From Nocardioides sp. YIM 152315 (GTDB taxonomy: Bacteria; Actinomycetota; Actinomycetes; Propionibacteriales; Nocardioidaceae), in the NCBI RefSeq assembly GCF_029210375.1, contig NZ_JARGER010000040.1:1-64000 (forward strand): DNA of 64,000 nt. Reading direction: 5' to 3'. The notes below the pieces were generated by a model, which worked only from the letters and a program-made list of their open reading frames with translations, was not told the DNA's origin and did not search any database. A program made the position numbers and the translations under genes. Positions 1 to 7,267 of this stretch are shown here, piece after piece (within the stretch, counting starts at the first letter, position 1; each line of letters begins with the position of its first letter).

Positions 1-82
1 CGTGAGACATCCGTCCACGATGTCGTGAGACACGTGTGACCGATGTCCTGAACCAGCACACTGTCAGCCCGACCAGCCGTGG

Positions 83-109
83 GGCCCGGATCCGCATCGG
101 ATCCGGGCC
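83..109. terminator. Hairpin upstream of the first gene
   Basis: A perfect 12-bp inverted repeat (GGCCCGGATCCG) with a three-base loop. It has no T tract, so it could be a terminator for a gene ending before the window or simply a palindrome. Bases 1-82 hold no gene that I can support; they contain two near copies of GTGAGACA but no open frame. Confidence 0.45.
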
Positions 110-156
110 TCATGCCATTTCGGTTTCGCCGCCCGGACGCGTGGCAGACTCCCCGC

Positions 157-813
157 ATGTCCGATCGGGAGCCCGGCCAGGACCGGCCGTCGCTGGAGCT
201 GCCCTCGCTCGGGGGCTGGCGGCACCGTCGGCGCGAGCAGCGCGCCGCGCGGGCCGCGCGGCCGTCCGGTAGTGGGTCCGGGTCGGTCCCGCCGGCGGCG
301 ACCGAGCCGGAGCCGCCGCCCAACGTCACGCCGGACCGCCGTGAGCAGCCGACCATCGTGCTTCCCGAGGCCGCTGCCCCGACCGATGCCGAGACCGCGC
401 CGGGCAGCCGCAGGCTCCCGATCCGGGCCCGCCGATCCGGCGGACCGGTCGTCGTCGTGCTCGTGGGCGCCGTGGTCGGCCTCGCGGTCGTCGGACTGAC
501 CTGGGCGTCGCTGCGCACCTGCGAGCAGGTGCGGGGCACGAGCAGCTGCGGGACGGCCGGCTACCCGCTGCTCGTCCTCGTCCTCGCCCTCGCCGTGGTC
601 GTCGGCGGCGTGCTGCTCCGGCTGGCCCGGGTCTCCGACCCGGTGAGCACCAGCATCCTCGGCGTCGGCCTGGCGTCGGTGGTCGCGCTGCTGTTCCTGG
701 TCGACAGCCTGGACGAGCCCGCGATGGTCGTCGTCATCCCGGTGATCGCCGCGCTGACCTTCGCCGCCTCCCACTGGGTCACCACGACCTTCGTCGAGCC
801 GGGCGAGCGCTGA
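157..813 (+). CDS. Hypothetical membrane protein with four predicted TM segments
   Basis: I do not recognise a named family. From the ATG at 157 the product is 218 residues: about 90 soluble, Pro/Arg-rich N-terminal residues, then four hydrophobic segments (one starting GGPVVVVLVGAVVG, then GYPLLVLVLALAVV, STSILGVGLASVVA and PAMVVVIPVIAALT). The first loop holds two cysteines, in RTCEQ and SSCGT, that could pair. An in-frame start at 79 would add 26 residues rich in Arg and Pro and without family logic, so 157 is preferred, though no clear ribosome site precedes either. The gene converges on asd, and its TGA stop is the first three bases of the shared palindromic terminator. Role unknown; an integral membrane protein is the limit of what can be said. 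Confidence 0.6.
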   Translation: MSDREPGQDRPSLELPSLGGWRHRRREQRAARAARPSGSGSGSVPPAATEPEPPPNVTPDRREQPTIVLPEAAAPTDAETAPGSRRLPIRARRSGGPVVVVLVGAVVGLAVVGLTWASLRTCEQVRGTSSCGTAGYPLLVLVLALAVVVGGVLLRLARVSDPVSTSILGVGLASVVALLFLVDSLDEPAMVVVIPVIAALTFAASHWVTTTFVEPGER

Positions 814-839
814 CCCGCCCGAAACTTTCGGGCGGGTCA
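811..839. terminator. Bidirectional palindromic terminator shared by two convergent genes
   Basis: A perfect 14-bp inverted repeat (TGACCCGCCCGAAA) around a single C. The TGA stop of the plus gene is the left edge and the TGA of asd, on minus, is the right edge, so both stop codons are part of the stem. The central AAA/TTT gives a short U run in either direction. A near-identical 27-bp copy lies at 7241-7267. Confidence 0.8.
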
Positions 840-1880
840 GCGCGACGCGGCGATCAGCTCCGCGATCTGCACGGTGTTGAGCGCGGCGCCCTTGCGCAGG
901 TTGTCTCCCGCGACGAAGAGGGCCAGCCCGCGGTCGTCGTCGACGCCCGGGTCCTGACGCAGCCGGCCGACATACGACGGGTCCCGGCCCGCCGCCTGCA
1001 GCGGCGTCGGGATGTCGGCGAGCTCCACGCCCGGCGCGGAGGCGAGCAGCTCCCGCGCGCGGTCGACCGGCATCGAACGCGCGAACTCGGCGTTGATCGC
1101 GAGCGAGTGGCCCGTGAAGACCGGCACCCGCACGCAGATGCCCGACACCTTCAGGTCCGGGATCCCGAGGATCTTCCGCGACTCGTTGCGGAGCTTCTGC
1201 TCCTCGTCGGTCTCGTGGAGGCCGTCGTCGACGATTGAGCCCGCCATCGGGAGCACGTTGTAGGCGATCGTCCGCGCGTACTTCTCCGGCTCGGGGAACA
1301 CGACGGCCTCGCCGTCGTAGGCCAGCTCGCGCGCCTTGTCGCCCACGGCCGCGACCTGGGTCGCGAGCTCCTCGACGCCGGCGACGCCGGAGCCGGAGAC
1401 GGCCTGGTACGTCGACGCGATGAGCCGCACCAGCCCCGCCTCGTCGTGCAGCGCCTTGAGCACGGGCATCGCCGCCATCGTGGTGCAGTTGGGGTTGGCG
1501 ATGATGCCGCGCCCCGCGGCGATCACGCCCGCGGCCGCCTCCGGGTTGACCTCCGAGACCACGAGCGGGATGTCCGGGTCCTTGCGGAACGCGCTGGAGT
1601 TGTCGACGACGATGACACCCGCCTCGACGAACTTCGGCGCGAGCGCCCGCGAGGTCGTGGCACCGGCGGAGAACAGCGCGATGTCGAGCCCGGACGGGTC
1701 GGCCGTGGAGGCGTCCTCCACCACGATCTCGCGTCCGGCGAACGGCAGCACCGTGCCCGCCGAGCGGGCCGAGGCGAAGAAGCGGACCTGGTCGACCGGG
1801 AAGGCGCGCTCCTCGAGGATCTGGCGCATCGCGACGCCCACCTGGCCGGTGGCGCCGACGACTCCGATGTTGATGCCCAT
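837..1880 (-). CDS. asd: Aspartate-semialdehyde dehydrogenase
   Basis: Reduces aspartyl-4-phosphate to aspartate semialdehyde with NADPH in the cytoplasm, the branch point to lysine, diaminopimelate, threonine and methionine. The 347-residue product has the usual family length. It opens with the dinucleotide-binding loop GATGQVG (residues 10-16) and carries the catalytic cysteine in NPNCTTM (Cys132). It starts with ATG four bases after the lysC stop, so the two are surely cotranscribed: aspartokinase makes the substrate this enzyme uses. The stop codon lies in the palindromic terminator at 811-839. Confidence 0.97.
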   Translation of the reverse strand: MGINIGVVGATGQVGVAMRQILEERAFPVDQVRFFASARSAGTVLPFAGREIVVEDASTADPSGLDIALFSAGATTSRALAPKFVEAGVIVVDNSSAFRKDPDIPLVVSEVNPEAAAGVIAAGRGIIANPNCTTMAAMPVLKALHDEAGLVRLIASTYQAVSGSGVAGVEELATQVAAVGDKARELAYDGEAVVFPEPEKYARTIAYNVLPMAGSIVDDGLHETDEEQKLRNESRKILGIPDLKVSGICVRVPVFTGHSLAINAEFARSMPVDRARELLASAPGVELADIPTPLQAAGRDPSYVGRLRQDPGVDDDRGLALFVAGDNLRKGAALNTVQIAELIAASR

Positions 1881-1884
1881 GGCC

Positions 1885-2406
1885 CTACCTCCCGGTCCCG
1901 CCGTAGACGACCGCCTCGACCTCGGTCGAGTCGAGGTCGAACGCCGTGTGGGTGGCGCGCACCGCCTCGTCGACCTGCGCCTCGTCGACGATCACGGAGA
2001 TCCGGATCTCGGAGGTGGAGATCATCTCGATGTTCACCCCGGCCGAGGCGAGCGAGGCGAAGAACTTCGCGGTGATGCCCGGGTGCGAGCGCATCCCGGC
2101 CCCGATCAGCGAGACCTTGCCGATCTGGTCGTCGTACAGGAGCTTGTCGTAGCCGACCTCGTCCTGGATCCGCGCGAGAGCGCCCATGGCGGTCTGGCCG
2201 TCGGACCGGGGCAGCGTGAAGGAGATGTCGGTGAGGCCGGTGGCGGCGGCGGAGACGTTCTGCACCACCATGTCGATGTTGACCTCGGTCGCCGAGAGCG
2301 CCTCGAAGATCCTGGCGGCCTCGCCGACCTTGTCGGGCACGCCGACGACGGTGATCTTGGCCTCGCTGCGGTCGTGGGCCACGCCCGCGATGATCGCCTG
2401 CTCCAT
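1885..2406 (-). CDS. Aspartokinase beta subunit (internal in-frame start)
   Basis: In alpha2-beta2 aspartokinases the small subunit is translated from inside lysC and consists of the two ACT domains. Here codon 252 is an ATG (MEQAIIAG), preceded at about nine bases by a GGAG ribosome site inside the coding sequence. The position and first residues resemble what I recall of the corynebacterial beta subunit start. The product would be 173 residues. The internal start is read directly; its use is inferred from the family. Confidence 0.6.
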   Translation of the reverse strand: MEQAIIAGVAHDRSEAKITVVGVPDKVGEAARIFEALSATEVNIDMVVQNVSAAATGLTDISFTLPRSDGQTAMGALARIQDEVGYDKLLYDDQIGKVSLIGAGMRSHPGITAKFFASLASAGVNIEMISTSEIRISVIVDEAQVDEAVRATHTAFDLDSTEVEAVVYGGTGR

Positions 2407-3159
2407 CTCTTCGTCTCCTGCCAGGCTGTCCGGGATGACCCAGGTGCCCTCCTTCTGGGAGAAGGACGAACGCACGTGGATCGGGATGTCGTAGCGGCGG
2501 GCGTACTCGACGCACCGCAGGTGGAGGATCTTGGCACCCGACGCCGCCATCTCCAGCATCTCCTCGGTGCGCACGCGACCGAGCTTGCGGGCCGCGGGCA
2601 CGATCCGCGGGTCGGCGGTGAAGACGCCGTCGACGTCGGTGTAGATCTCGCACACCTCGGCCCCGAGCGCGGCCGCCAGCGCGACCGCCGTCGTGTCGGT
2701 GCCCCCACGGCCGAGGGTCGTGATCTCCTTGGTGTCCTGCGAGACCCCCTGGAAACCGGCGACGATCACGATGTGGCCCTCGGCGATCGCCGACTCGATC
2801 CGGCCCGGGGTGACGTCGATGATCTTCGCCTTGCCGTGCACCGAGTCGGTGATCACGCCGGCCTGCGAGCCCGTGAACGACCGGGCGCTGTAGCCGAGGT
2901 CGGAGATCGCCATGGCGACCAGGGCCATCGAGATCCGCTCGCCGGCGGTCAGCAGCATGTCGAGCTCGCGGGCGGGAGGCGCCGGACTGACCGCCTGGGC
3001 CTTCTCGATGAGGTCGTCGGTCGTGTCACCCATGGCAGAGACGGCGATCACGACGTCGTGGCCGGCCTTCTTGGCGTCGACGATGCGGCGTGCGACGCGC
3101 TTGATGGCCGCCGGGTCGGCAACCGACGACCCGCCGTACTTCTGCACGACAATGCCCAC
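1885..3159 (-). CDS. lysC: Aspartokinase, alpha subunit (full length)
   Basis: Phosphorylates aspartate, the first step of the aspartate-family pathway; in actinobacteria the enzyme is typically feedback inhibited by lysine plus threonine. The 424-residue product starts with the kinase motif KYGGSSVADP, has the catalytic domain to about residue 245 and two ACT domains in the C-terminal 170 residues. The start is GTG at 3159; a TAGGAC box lies six bases upstream and no ribosome site is present, which suggests a leaderless mRNA and a promoter separate from the recR group. An internal start at 2406 would give the separate regulatory beta subunit known in Corynebacterium and Bacillus (see next entry). 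Confidence 0.96.
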   Translation of the reverse strand: MGIVVQKYGGSSVADPAAIKRVARRIVDAKKAGHDVVIAVSAMGDTTDDLIEKAQAVSPAPPARELDMLLTAGERISMALVAMAISDLGYSARSFTGSQAGVITDSVHGKAKIIDVTPGRIESAIAEGHIVIVAGFQGVSQDTKEITTLGRGGTDTTAVALAAALGAEVCEIYTDVDGVFTADPRIVPAARKLGRVRTEEMLEMAASGAKILHLRCVEYARRYDIPIHVRSSFSQKEGTWVIPDSLAGDEEMEQAIIAGVAHDRSEAKITVVGVPDKVGEAARIFEALSATEVNIDMVVQNVSAAATGLTDISFTLPRSDGQTAMGALARIQDEVGYDKLLYDDQIGKVSLIGAGMRSHPGITAKFFASLASAGVNIEMISTSEIRISVIVDEAQVDEAVRATHTAFDLDSTEVEAVVYGGTGR

Positions 3160-3165
3160 GATGCG

Positions 3166-3171
3166 GTCCTA
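3166..3171 (-). promoter_or_regulatory. -10 box of leaderless lysC
   Basis: TAGGAC on the minus strand, six bases before the GTG start. Spacing puts transcription start at or next to the G of GTG. No -35 element stands out. Confidence 0.5.
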
Positions 3172-3200
3172 GCTGGGAGGGGGAAGGTCCGCGGGCGATT

Positions 3201-3809
3201 CTATCGAGCGCCGGACTCCCGCGAGTCCAGCATCTCATCGGCGACGGCGAGCCGCTCCTCCTCCTCGACGGGGAGGTCGGCGTCGAGCCGGTCGTGGGCG
3301 ACGACCGAGAGCAGCGCGTTGAGCGCGGCACCGGCGAGGTTGCCCCACGACGAGACGTAGGAGAACTGCCACCACCACAGTGCCTCGGACACGTTGCCGA
3401 GCCGGTAGTGGCGCAGCCCGTTCTCGAGGTCGGTGGCGATGCTGGTCAGGTCGTCGGAGAGCTGGCTCTCGACGACCTCCGGCACGTAGGGGTCGAAGAC
3501 GAAGGAGTAGGTGTCGACGCCGCCGAGCATCTCGGCGAGCGCGAGCCGCATCTCGTCGAGGTCGGGCTCGGGGCCGACGTCGGGCTGGTACTCGGCGATC
3601 GGCGTGAAGTCCCGCTGCGCACCCAACCGGGCGCCGGCGAGCAGCACCTGACTGATCTCGAGCAGCAGCAGCGAGATCGCGCGCCCGCCGTCCGCCTGGC
3701 CCGCGATCGCGCGCAGCGCCAGCAGGAAGCTCTCGACCTGGTCGGCGATCTGGCCCGCGAACTCCCGGGTCTCGGGGTCGAGGGTCAGCTCGGTCTGGCG
3801 GTCAGTCAT
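3201..3809 (-). CDS. DUF5063 domain-containing protein
   Basis: A conserved actinobacterial protein of unknown function that resembles the DUF5063 family and lies directly after recR. The 202-residue product is acidic and has no signal peptide or membrane span; a Trp-rich stretch (ALWWWQFSY) sits near residue 165. The ATG at 3809 is chosen over a TTG at 3830 because an AGGGAG ribosome site lies 11 bases upstream of it. It overlaps the end of recR by eight bases, so translation is probably coupled. Its place in the dnaX-ybaB-recR group hints at a link with replication or repair, but nothing in the sequence shows that. Confidence 0.75.
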   Translation of the reverse strand: MTDRQTELTLDPETREFAGQIADQVESFLLALRAIAGQADGGRAISLLLLEISQVLLAGARLGAQRDFTPIAEYQPDVGPEPDLDEMRLALAEMLGGVDTYSFVFDPYVPEVVESQLSDDLTSIATDLENGLRHYRLGNVSEALWWWQFSYVSSWGNLAGAALNALLSVVAHDRLDADLPVEEEERLAVADEMLDSRESGAR

Positions 3810-4401
3810 CTGCGGATCGTCTCCCTGCAAACGCTCGTCCGAGGGTCACTTCGTCGGCGTACTCGAGGTCGCCGCCCACCGGCAGTCCACTCGCCAAACG
3901 CGTCACGCGCAACCCGAGGGGCTTCAGCATGCGCGTGAGGTACGTCGCCGTCGCCTCGCCCTCGAGGTTGGGATCGGTCGCGAGGATGACCTCGGTGAGG
4001 TTGCCGTCGGAGAGCCGCACCATCAGCTCACGGATGCGCAGCTGGTCGGGTCCGATGCCGTCGATGGGCGAGATCGCGCCGCCGAGCACGTGGTAGCGGC
4101 CCCGGAACTCGCGGGTGCGCTCGATCGCGACCACGTCCTTGTACTCCTCGACCACGCACAGCACCGCGGGGTCGCGGCGCGGGTCCCGGCAGATCCGGCA
4201 CTGCTCGTCCTCGGAGACGTTGAAGCAGGTGCTGCAGAACTTCACCTTCGCCTTGACCTCGATGAGCACGTCGGCGAGTCGCCGCACGTCGGTCGGGTCG
4301 GCCTGCAGCAGGTGGAACGCGATGCGCTGGGCGCTCTTCGGACCGACGCCCGGCAGTCGGCCGAGCTCGTCGATCAGGTCCTGGACGATGCCTTCGTACA
4401 A
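3802..4401 (-). CDS. recR: Recombination mediator protein RecR
   Basis: RecR works with RecO and RecF to load RecA on gapped DNA. All parts are present in 199 residues: the N-terminal helix-hairpin-helix (LGRLPGVGPKSAQR), a four-cysteine zinc finger (CSTC and CRIC, about residues 56-73), the Toprim core with the acidic VEEYKD region, and the C-terminal Walker-B-like part. The start is TTG at 4401, eight bases past the ybaB stop with a GAGG ribosome site; no better ATG exists. The order dnaX-ybaB-recR is one of the most conserved in bacteria. Confidence 0.96.
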   Translation of the reverse strand: MYEGIVQDLIDELGRLPGVGPKSAQRIAFHLLQADPTDVRRLADVLIEVKAKVKFCSTCFNVSEDEQCRICRDPRRDPAVLCVVEEYKDVVAIERTREFRGRYHVLGGAISPIDGIGPDQLRIRELMVRLSDGNLTEVILATDPNLEGEATATYLTRMLKPLGLRVTRLASGLPVGGDLEYADEVTLGRAFAGRRSADD

Positions 4402-4409
4402 CGCGGCCT

Positions 4410-4808
4410 CTAGAACCCGAGCTGGCCCGGAGCACCGCCGGGCTGGCCACCGCCGGGCAGGTCACCGCCGGGCAGGCCGCCCGCGAGCGGGCCGAGGGCC
4501 TCCCCGGCCAGCGCGTCGGCGTTCGCCTTGGCGTCGCGGTAGGCCGCGACGATCATGTCGCCGAGGTCGGAGAGGTCGTCGGGGTCGCTCCCGTCGAAGC
4601 CACCGGCCTTGACCTCGACGCCGACGAGCTCGCCGACGCCGTTGACCTTGACGGTCACCGCGCCGCCGGCGACGGTGCCGTCGACGACCGTCTCCTGCAG
4701 CCGCTCCTGGGCGCTCTGGAGCTGCTCCTGCATCTGCTGCGCCTGCTGGAGCAGCGCGTTCATGTCGAATCCGCCGCCGCCCAGGGCGTCGAAGGGGTTC
4801 TGGCTCAT
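4410..4808 (-). CDS. YbaB/EbfC family nucleoid-associated protein
   Basis: A small DNA-binding protein of the YbaB/EbfC family, which acts as a dimer on the nucleoid. The 132-residue product has the family core (from MNALLQQAQQMQEQLQ through VKVNGVGELVGVEVKAG to the DMIVAAYRDA helix) plus a Gly/Pro-rich tail of about 25 residues (LPGGDLPGGGQPGG), common in actinobacterial members. An AGAGG ribosome site precedes the ATG. It sits between dnaX (13-base gap) and recR (eight bases). Confidence 0.93.
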   Translation of the reverse strand: MSQNPFDALGGGGFDMNALLQQAQQMQEQLQSAQERLQETVVDGTVAGGAVTVKVNGVGELVGVEVKAGGFDGSDPDDLSDLGDMIVAAYRDAKANADALAGEALGPLAGGLPGGDLPGGGQPGGAPGQLGF

Positions 4809-4821
4809 GAGTTGCCTCTCG

Positions 4822-6873
4822 TCACTGGTGGCGGATCTCCTCGATCGGCTGGGCGCCGAGCTCGCGCTGGAGCAGCTCGGTGGCGCTCAGGCCTTGATGG
4901 TCGGCATCGAGGTCGTCGGGATGGGCGTCGGCGTCGGCGGAGGCCCAGTCGGGGCCGGACTGCTCACGCTGGTGGTCGGCCCCACGGGTCTGCTGGATCG
5001 CCTCGCGCGCCGCGGCGCTGGCGCCGGGACCCACCTGCTCGGGGTCGCCGGCCGGAGGCGTCTGCTCCGCGACGGGCGCGGGCTGGGGAGGCGGCGCCGC
5101 GGGCTCGACGACGGCGGACCGGGTCACCGTCGGCGTCCCCTCGGCGCGGGCACCCGGGTCGACGATCGTCTCGATCCTCCACTCCGCGCCCACCACGTCG
5201 ATCGCGGCCTGGCGCAGCACGTCGTCGCACCCGGCGCTGACGAAGGAGTCGCGGGCTCCCGCGTTGGAGAACCCCAGCGTGAGGGTGGCGCCGTCGACGG
5301 CGACGACCTGGCAGTTCTGGGTGAGGTGCATCCAGGCCAGGCGGCGGCGCAGCTTGGTGGCGTCGACGATGTCGGGCCAGAGGCGGCGGACGTCGACGAG
5401 CGCCAGGCCGCTCGAGGTGGCCGGTGCAGGCGTCGGCTCGGGCGTCGGCTCGGGCGTCGGCTCGGGTGCGGCAGTCTCGGATGCGGCAGGCTCGACGGAT
5501 GGTTCCCGAGGAGCCGGGGCACGAGGCGACTCGGCGGCCTCGGCCACCGGTTGCGGCTCCGGATCGGGCGCCGGCTCGGGCGCCGGCTCGGGCTCCGGGC
5601 GGGCCGCCGCCGGGTCGGGTGCCGCCGGCCGATCGGCGGGTGGCGCGGGGCGGTCCTGGGCCGGCGCGGCGGGCGCGGGCACGGTCGGGGTCGGTGCTCC
5701 CCCGCTGATCGCCATCCGCTTCTCGATGCGGTCGAGCCGCGCCAGCACGCCGTCGGTCGCGTCGTCGGCGCCCGGCAGCAGCACGCGGGCACAGAGCAGC
5801 TCGAGCAGCAGCCGCGGCGCCGTCGCACCGCGCATCTCGGTGAGCCCGGACGCGACGATGTCGGCGGCGCGGGTGAGCTCGGCGGGGCCGAACCGGGCCG
5901 CTTGGGCCACCAGCCGCTCCCCCTGGTCCTCGGACACGTCGATCAGGCCCGTCGCGGGCGCGTCCGGCACCGCGGAGACGATCACCAGGTCACGCAGCCG
6001 GCGCAGCAGGTCCTCGGTGAACCGGCGGGGGTCCTGCCCGGTCTCGATCACCCGGTCCACGACGCCGAAGACGGATGCGCCGTCCCCGGCCGCGAACGCG
6101 TCGACGACGTCGTCGAGCAGCGTGTCGGGGGTGTAGCCGAGCAGTCCGGTGGTGAGCTCGTAGGTGACCCCTGTGGTGCCGGCACCACCGAGCAGCTGGT
6201 CGAGCACCGAGAGGGTGTCGCGGGCGGACCCGCCGCCGGCGCGCACCACCAGCGGCAGTGCGGCGGCGTCGATGCCGACGCCCTCCTTGTCGCACAGCTC
6301 CGAGAGGTACGACGAGAGCAGCCGCGGCGGGATCAGCCGGAACGGGTAGTGGTGGGTGCGCGACCGGATCGTCGGCAGCACCTTGTCGGGCTCGGTCGTG
6401 GCGAAGATGAAGCGCAGGTGCGGCGGCGGCTCCTCGACCAGCTTGAGCAGGGCGTTGAAGCCCTGCGTGGTCACCATGTGGGCCTCGTCGATGATGTAGA
6501 CCTTGTAGCGGCTCTTCACCGGCGCGAAGAACGCCTTCTCACGCAGGTCGCGGGCGTCGTCGACGCCGCCGTGGGAGGCCGCGTCGATCTCGATGACGTC
6601 GATCGAGCCGGGTCCGCCTCGGGCCAGGTCGCGGCAGCTCTCGCACTCCCCGCACGGGTCGGCCACCGGCGCCTGCTCGCAGTTGAGCGCGCGGGCCAGG
6701 ATGCGCGCGCTGGTCGTCTTGCCGCAGCCGCGCGGCCCCGAGAACAGATAGGCGTGGTTGACCCGGTTGTTCGCCAGCGCGGCCCGCAACGGCTCGGTCA
6801 CGTGGTCCTGGCCGATGACCTCGGCGAAGGACTCGGGCCGGTAGCGGCGGTACAGGGCGAGGGGGGACTCCAC
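4822..6873 (-). CDS. dnaX: DNA polymerase III subunits gamma and tau
   Basis: The clamp-loader ATPase that loads the sliding clamp during replication. The 683-residue product starts LALYRRYRPESF, has Walker A GPRGCGKTTS near residue 46, a zinc-binding set (CEQAPVADPCGECESC), Walker B IIDEAHM, and the sensor region ATTEPDKVLPTIRSRT. Residues from about 380 to 490 form a Pro/Ala/Glu linker with repeated PEPTPEPTPEP units, followed by a tau-like C-terminal domain. I see no slippery heptamer of the E. coli type, so a shorter gamma form is not predicted. GTG start: a TAGGGT box is six bases upstream, so the mRNA is probably leaderless. Confidence 0.95.
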   Translation of the reverse strand: MESPLALYRRYRPESFAEVIGQDHVTEPLRAALANNRVNHAYLFSGPRGCGKTTSARILARALNCEQAPVADPCGECESCRDLARGGPGSIDVIEIDAASHGGVDDARDLREKAFFAPVKSRYKVYIIDEAHMVTTQGFNALLKLVEEPPPHLRFIFATTEPDKVLPTIRSRTHHYPFRLIPPRLLSSYLSELCDKEGVGIDAAALPLVVRAGGGSARDTLSVLDQLLGGAGTTGVTYELTTGLLGYTPDTLLDDVVDAFAAGDGASVFGVVDRVIETGQDPRRFTEDLLRRLRDLVIVSAVPDAPATGLIDVSEDQGERLVAQAARFGPAELTRAADIVASGLTEMRGATAPRLLLELLCARVLLPGADDATDGVLARLDRIEKRMAISGGAPTPTVPAPAAPAQDRPAPPADRPAAPDPAAARPEPEPAPEPAPDPEPQPVAEAAESPRAPAPREPSVEPAASETAAPEPTPEPTPEPTPAPATSSGLALVDVRRLWPDIVDATKLRRRLAWMHLTQNCQVVAVDGATLTLGFSNAGARDSFVSAGCDDVLRQAAIDVVGAEWRIETIVDPGARAEGTPTVTRSAVVEPAAPPPQPAPVAEQTPPAGDPEQVGPGASAAAREAIQQTRGADHQREQSGPDWASADADAHPDDLDADHQGLSATELLQRELGAQPIEEIRHQ

Positions 6874-6879
6874 GCATGA

Positions 6880-6885
6880 ACCCTA
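6880..6885 (-). promoter_or_regulatory. -10 box of leaderless dnaX
   Basis: TAGGGT on minus, six bases before the GTG start of dnaX. It should start transcription at the start codon. Confidence 0.5.
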
Positions 6886-6937
6886 ACCAGCGGCACCGAC
6901 AGCCGGTAGCGGGGCGGCGTGGTGGTGCGCCCCCGTC

Positions 6938-6967
6938 TTGGCCCGCCTCCGCCGCCTCACCTAGACT
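6938..6967 (+). promoter_or_regulatory. Promoter of the SRP RNA gene
   Basis: TTGGCC (6938-6943) and TAGACT (6962-6967) separated by 18 bases, with the expected start near 6974, where the SRP RNA stem begins. Confidence 0.6.
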
Positions 6968-6973
6968 CGGGGC

Positions 6974-7063
6974 AACCCCCCGTGTGGCGGCATCTCGCCC
7001 AACTCCCCCAGGGCCGGAAGGCAGCAAGGGCAAGTGAGCTCTGCCGGGTGCGCGGGGGGCCTT
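6974..7063 (+). ncRNA. ffs: Signal recognition particle RNA, small bacterial type (4.5S)
   Basis: The RNA binds Ffh and FtsY to target nascent membrane proteins. The signature domain IV loop is clear: GGCCGGAAGGCAGCAAGGG around 7012-7030. Both ends pair: CCCCCCGTGT at 6976-6985 with the GCGGGGGG run near 7052-7059. A CTTTTC run follows at 7061-7066 and would terminate the transcript. The length of about 90 bases matches the short bacterial form without an Alu domain. Adjacency to dnaX is common in actinobacteria. Ends are approximate by a few bases. Confidence 0.93.
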
Positions 7064-7144
7064 TTCATGCCCGGATCTCCATGCCCGGATCGTCCCCGGC
7101 AGTCGATTTCGCGGCGCCGTACGCCGCCCGGTACCCTCCTCGAC

Positions 7145-7232
7145 GGAGGTATCGCCTAGTGGCCTATGGCGCTCGCTTGGAAAGCGGGTTGGGTTAACGC
7201 CCTCGGGGGTTCGAATCCCCCTACCTCCGCCA
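7145..7232 (+). tRNA. tRNA-Ser (anticodon GGA)
   Basis: A full class II cloverleaf of 88 bases including an encoded CCA (7230-7232). The acceptor GGAGGTA pairs with TACCTCC, the discriminator is G, the anticodon stem CTCGC/GCGGG encloses the loop TTGGAAA with GGA at 34-36, and the long variable arm and T-arm (GGGGG TTCGAAT CCCCC) are intact. Reads serine codons UCC and UCU. Confidence 0.97.
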
Positions 7233-7240
7233 GCGACGTC

Positions 7241-7267
7241 GACCCGCCCGAAACTTTCGGGCGGGTC
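7241..7267. terminator. Palindromic terminator between tRNA-Ser and mycP
   Basis: A perfect 13-bp inverted repeat (GACCCGCCCGAAA) around one C; the same sequence as the element at 811-839 minus one base pair. The mycP TGA stop overlaps its right arm. It lies nine bases after the tRNA and can serve both directions. Confidence 0.75.

Noticed and set aside
1..60. Near-repeats of GTGAGACA at the window edge as an insertion-sequence end
   Set aside because: Only a few dozen bases are visible, with no transposase and no paired end, so an IS call is not supported.
5000..5600. Programmed frameshift in dnaX giving a gamma subunit
   Set aside because: No A-rich slippery heptamer with a following stem was found; the Pro/Ala/Glu linker is GC-rich.
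4555..6879. A 774-codon open frame on plus opposite dnaX
   Set aside because: Antisense shadow of dnaX; no motif or ribosome site.
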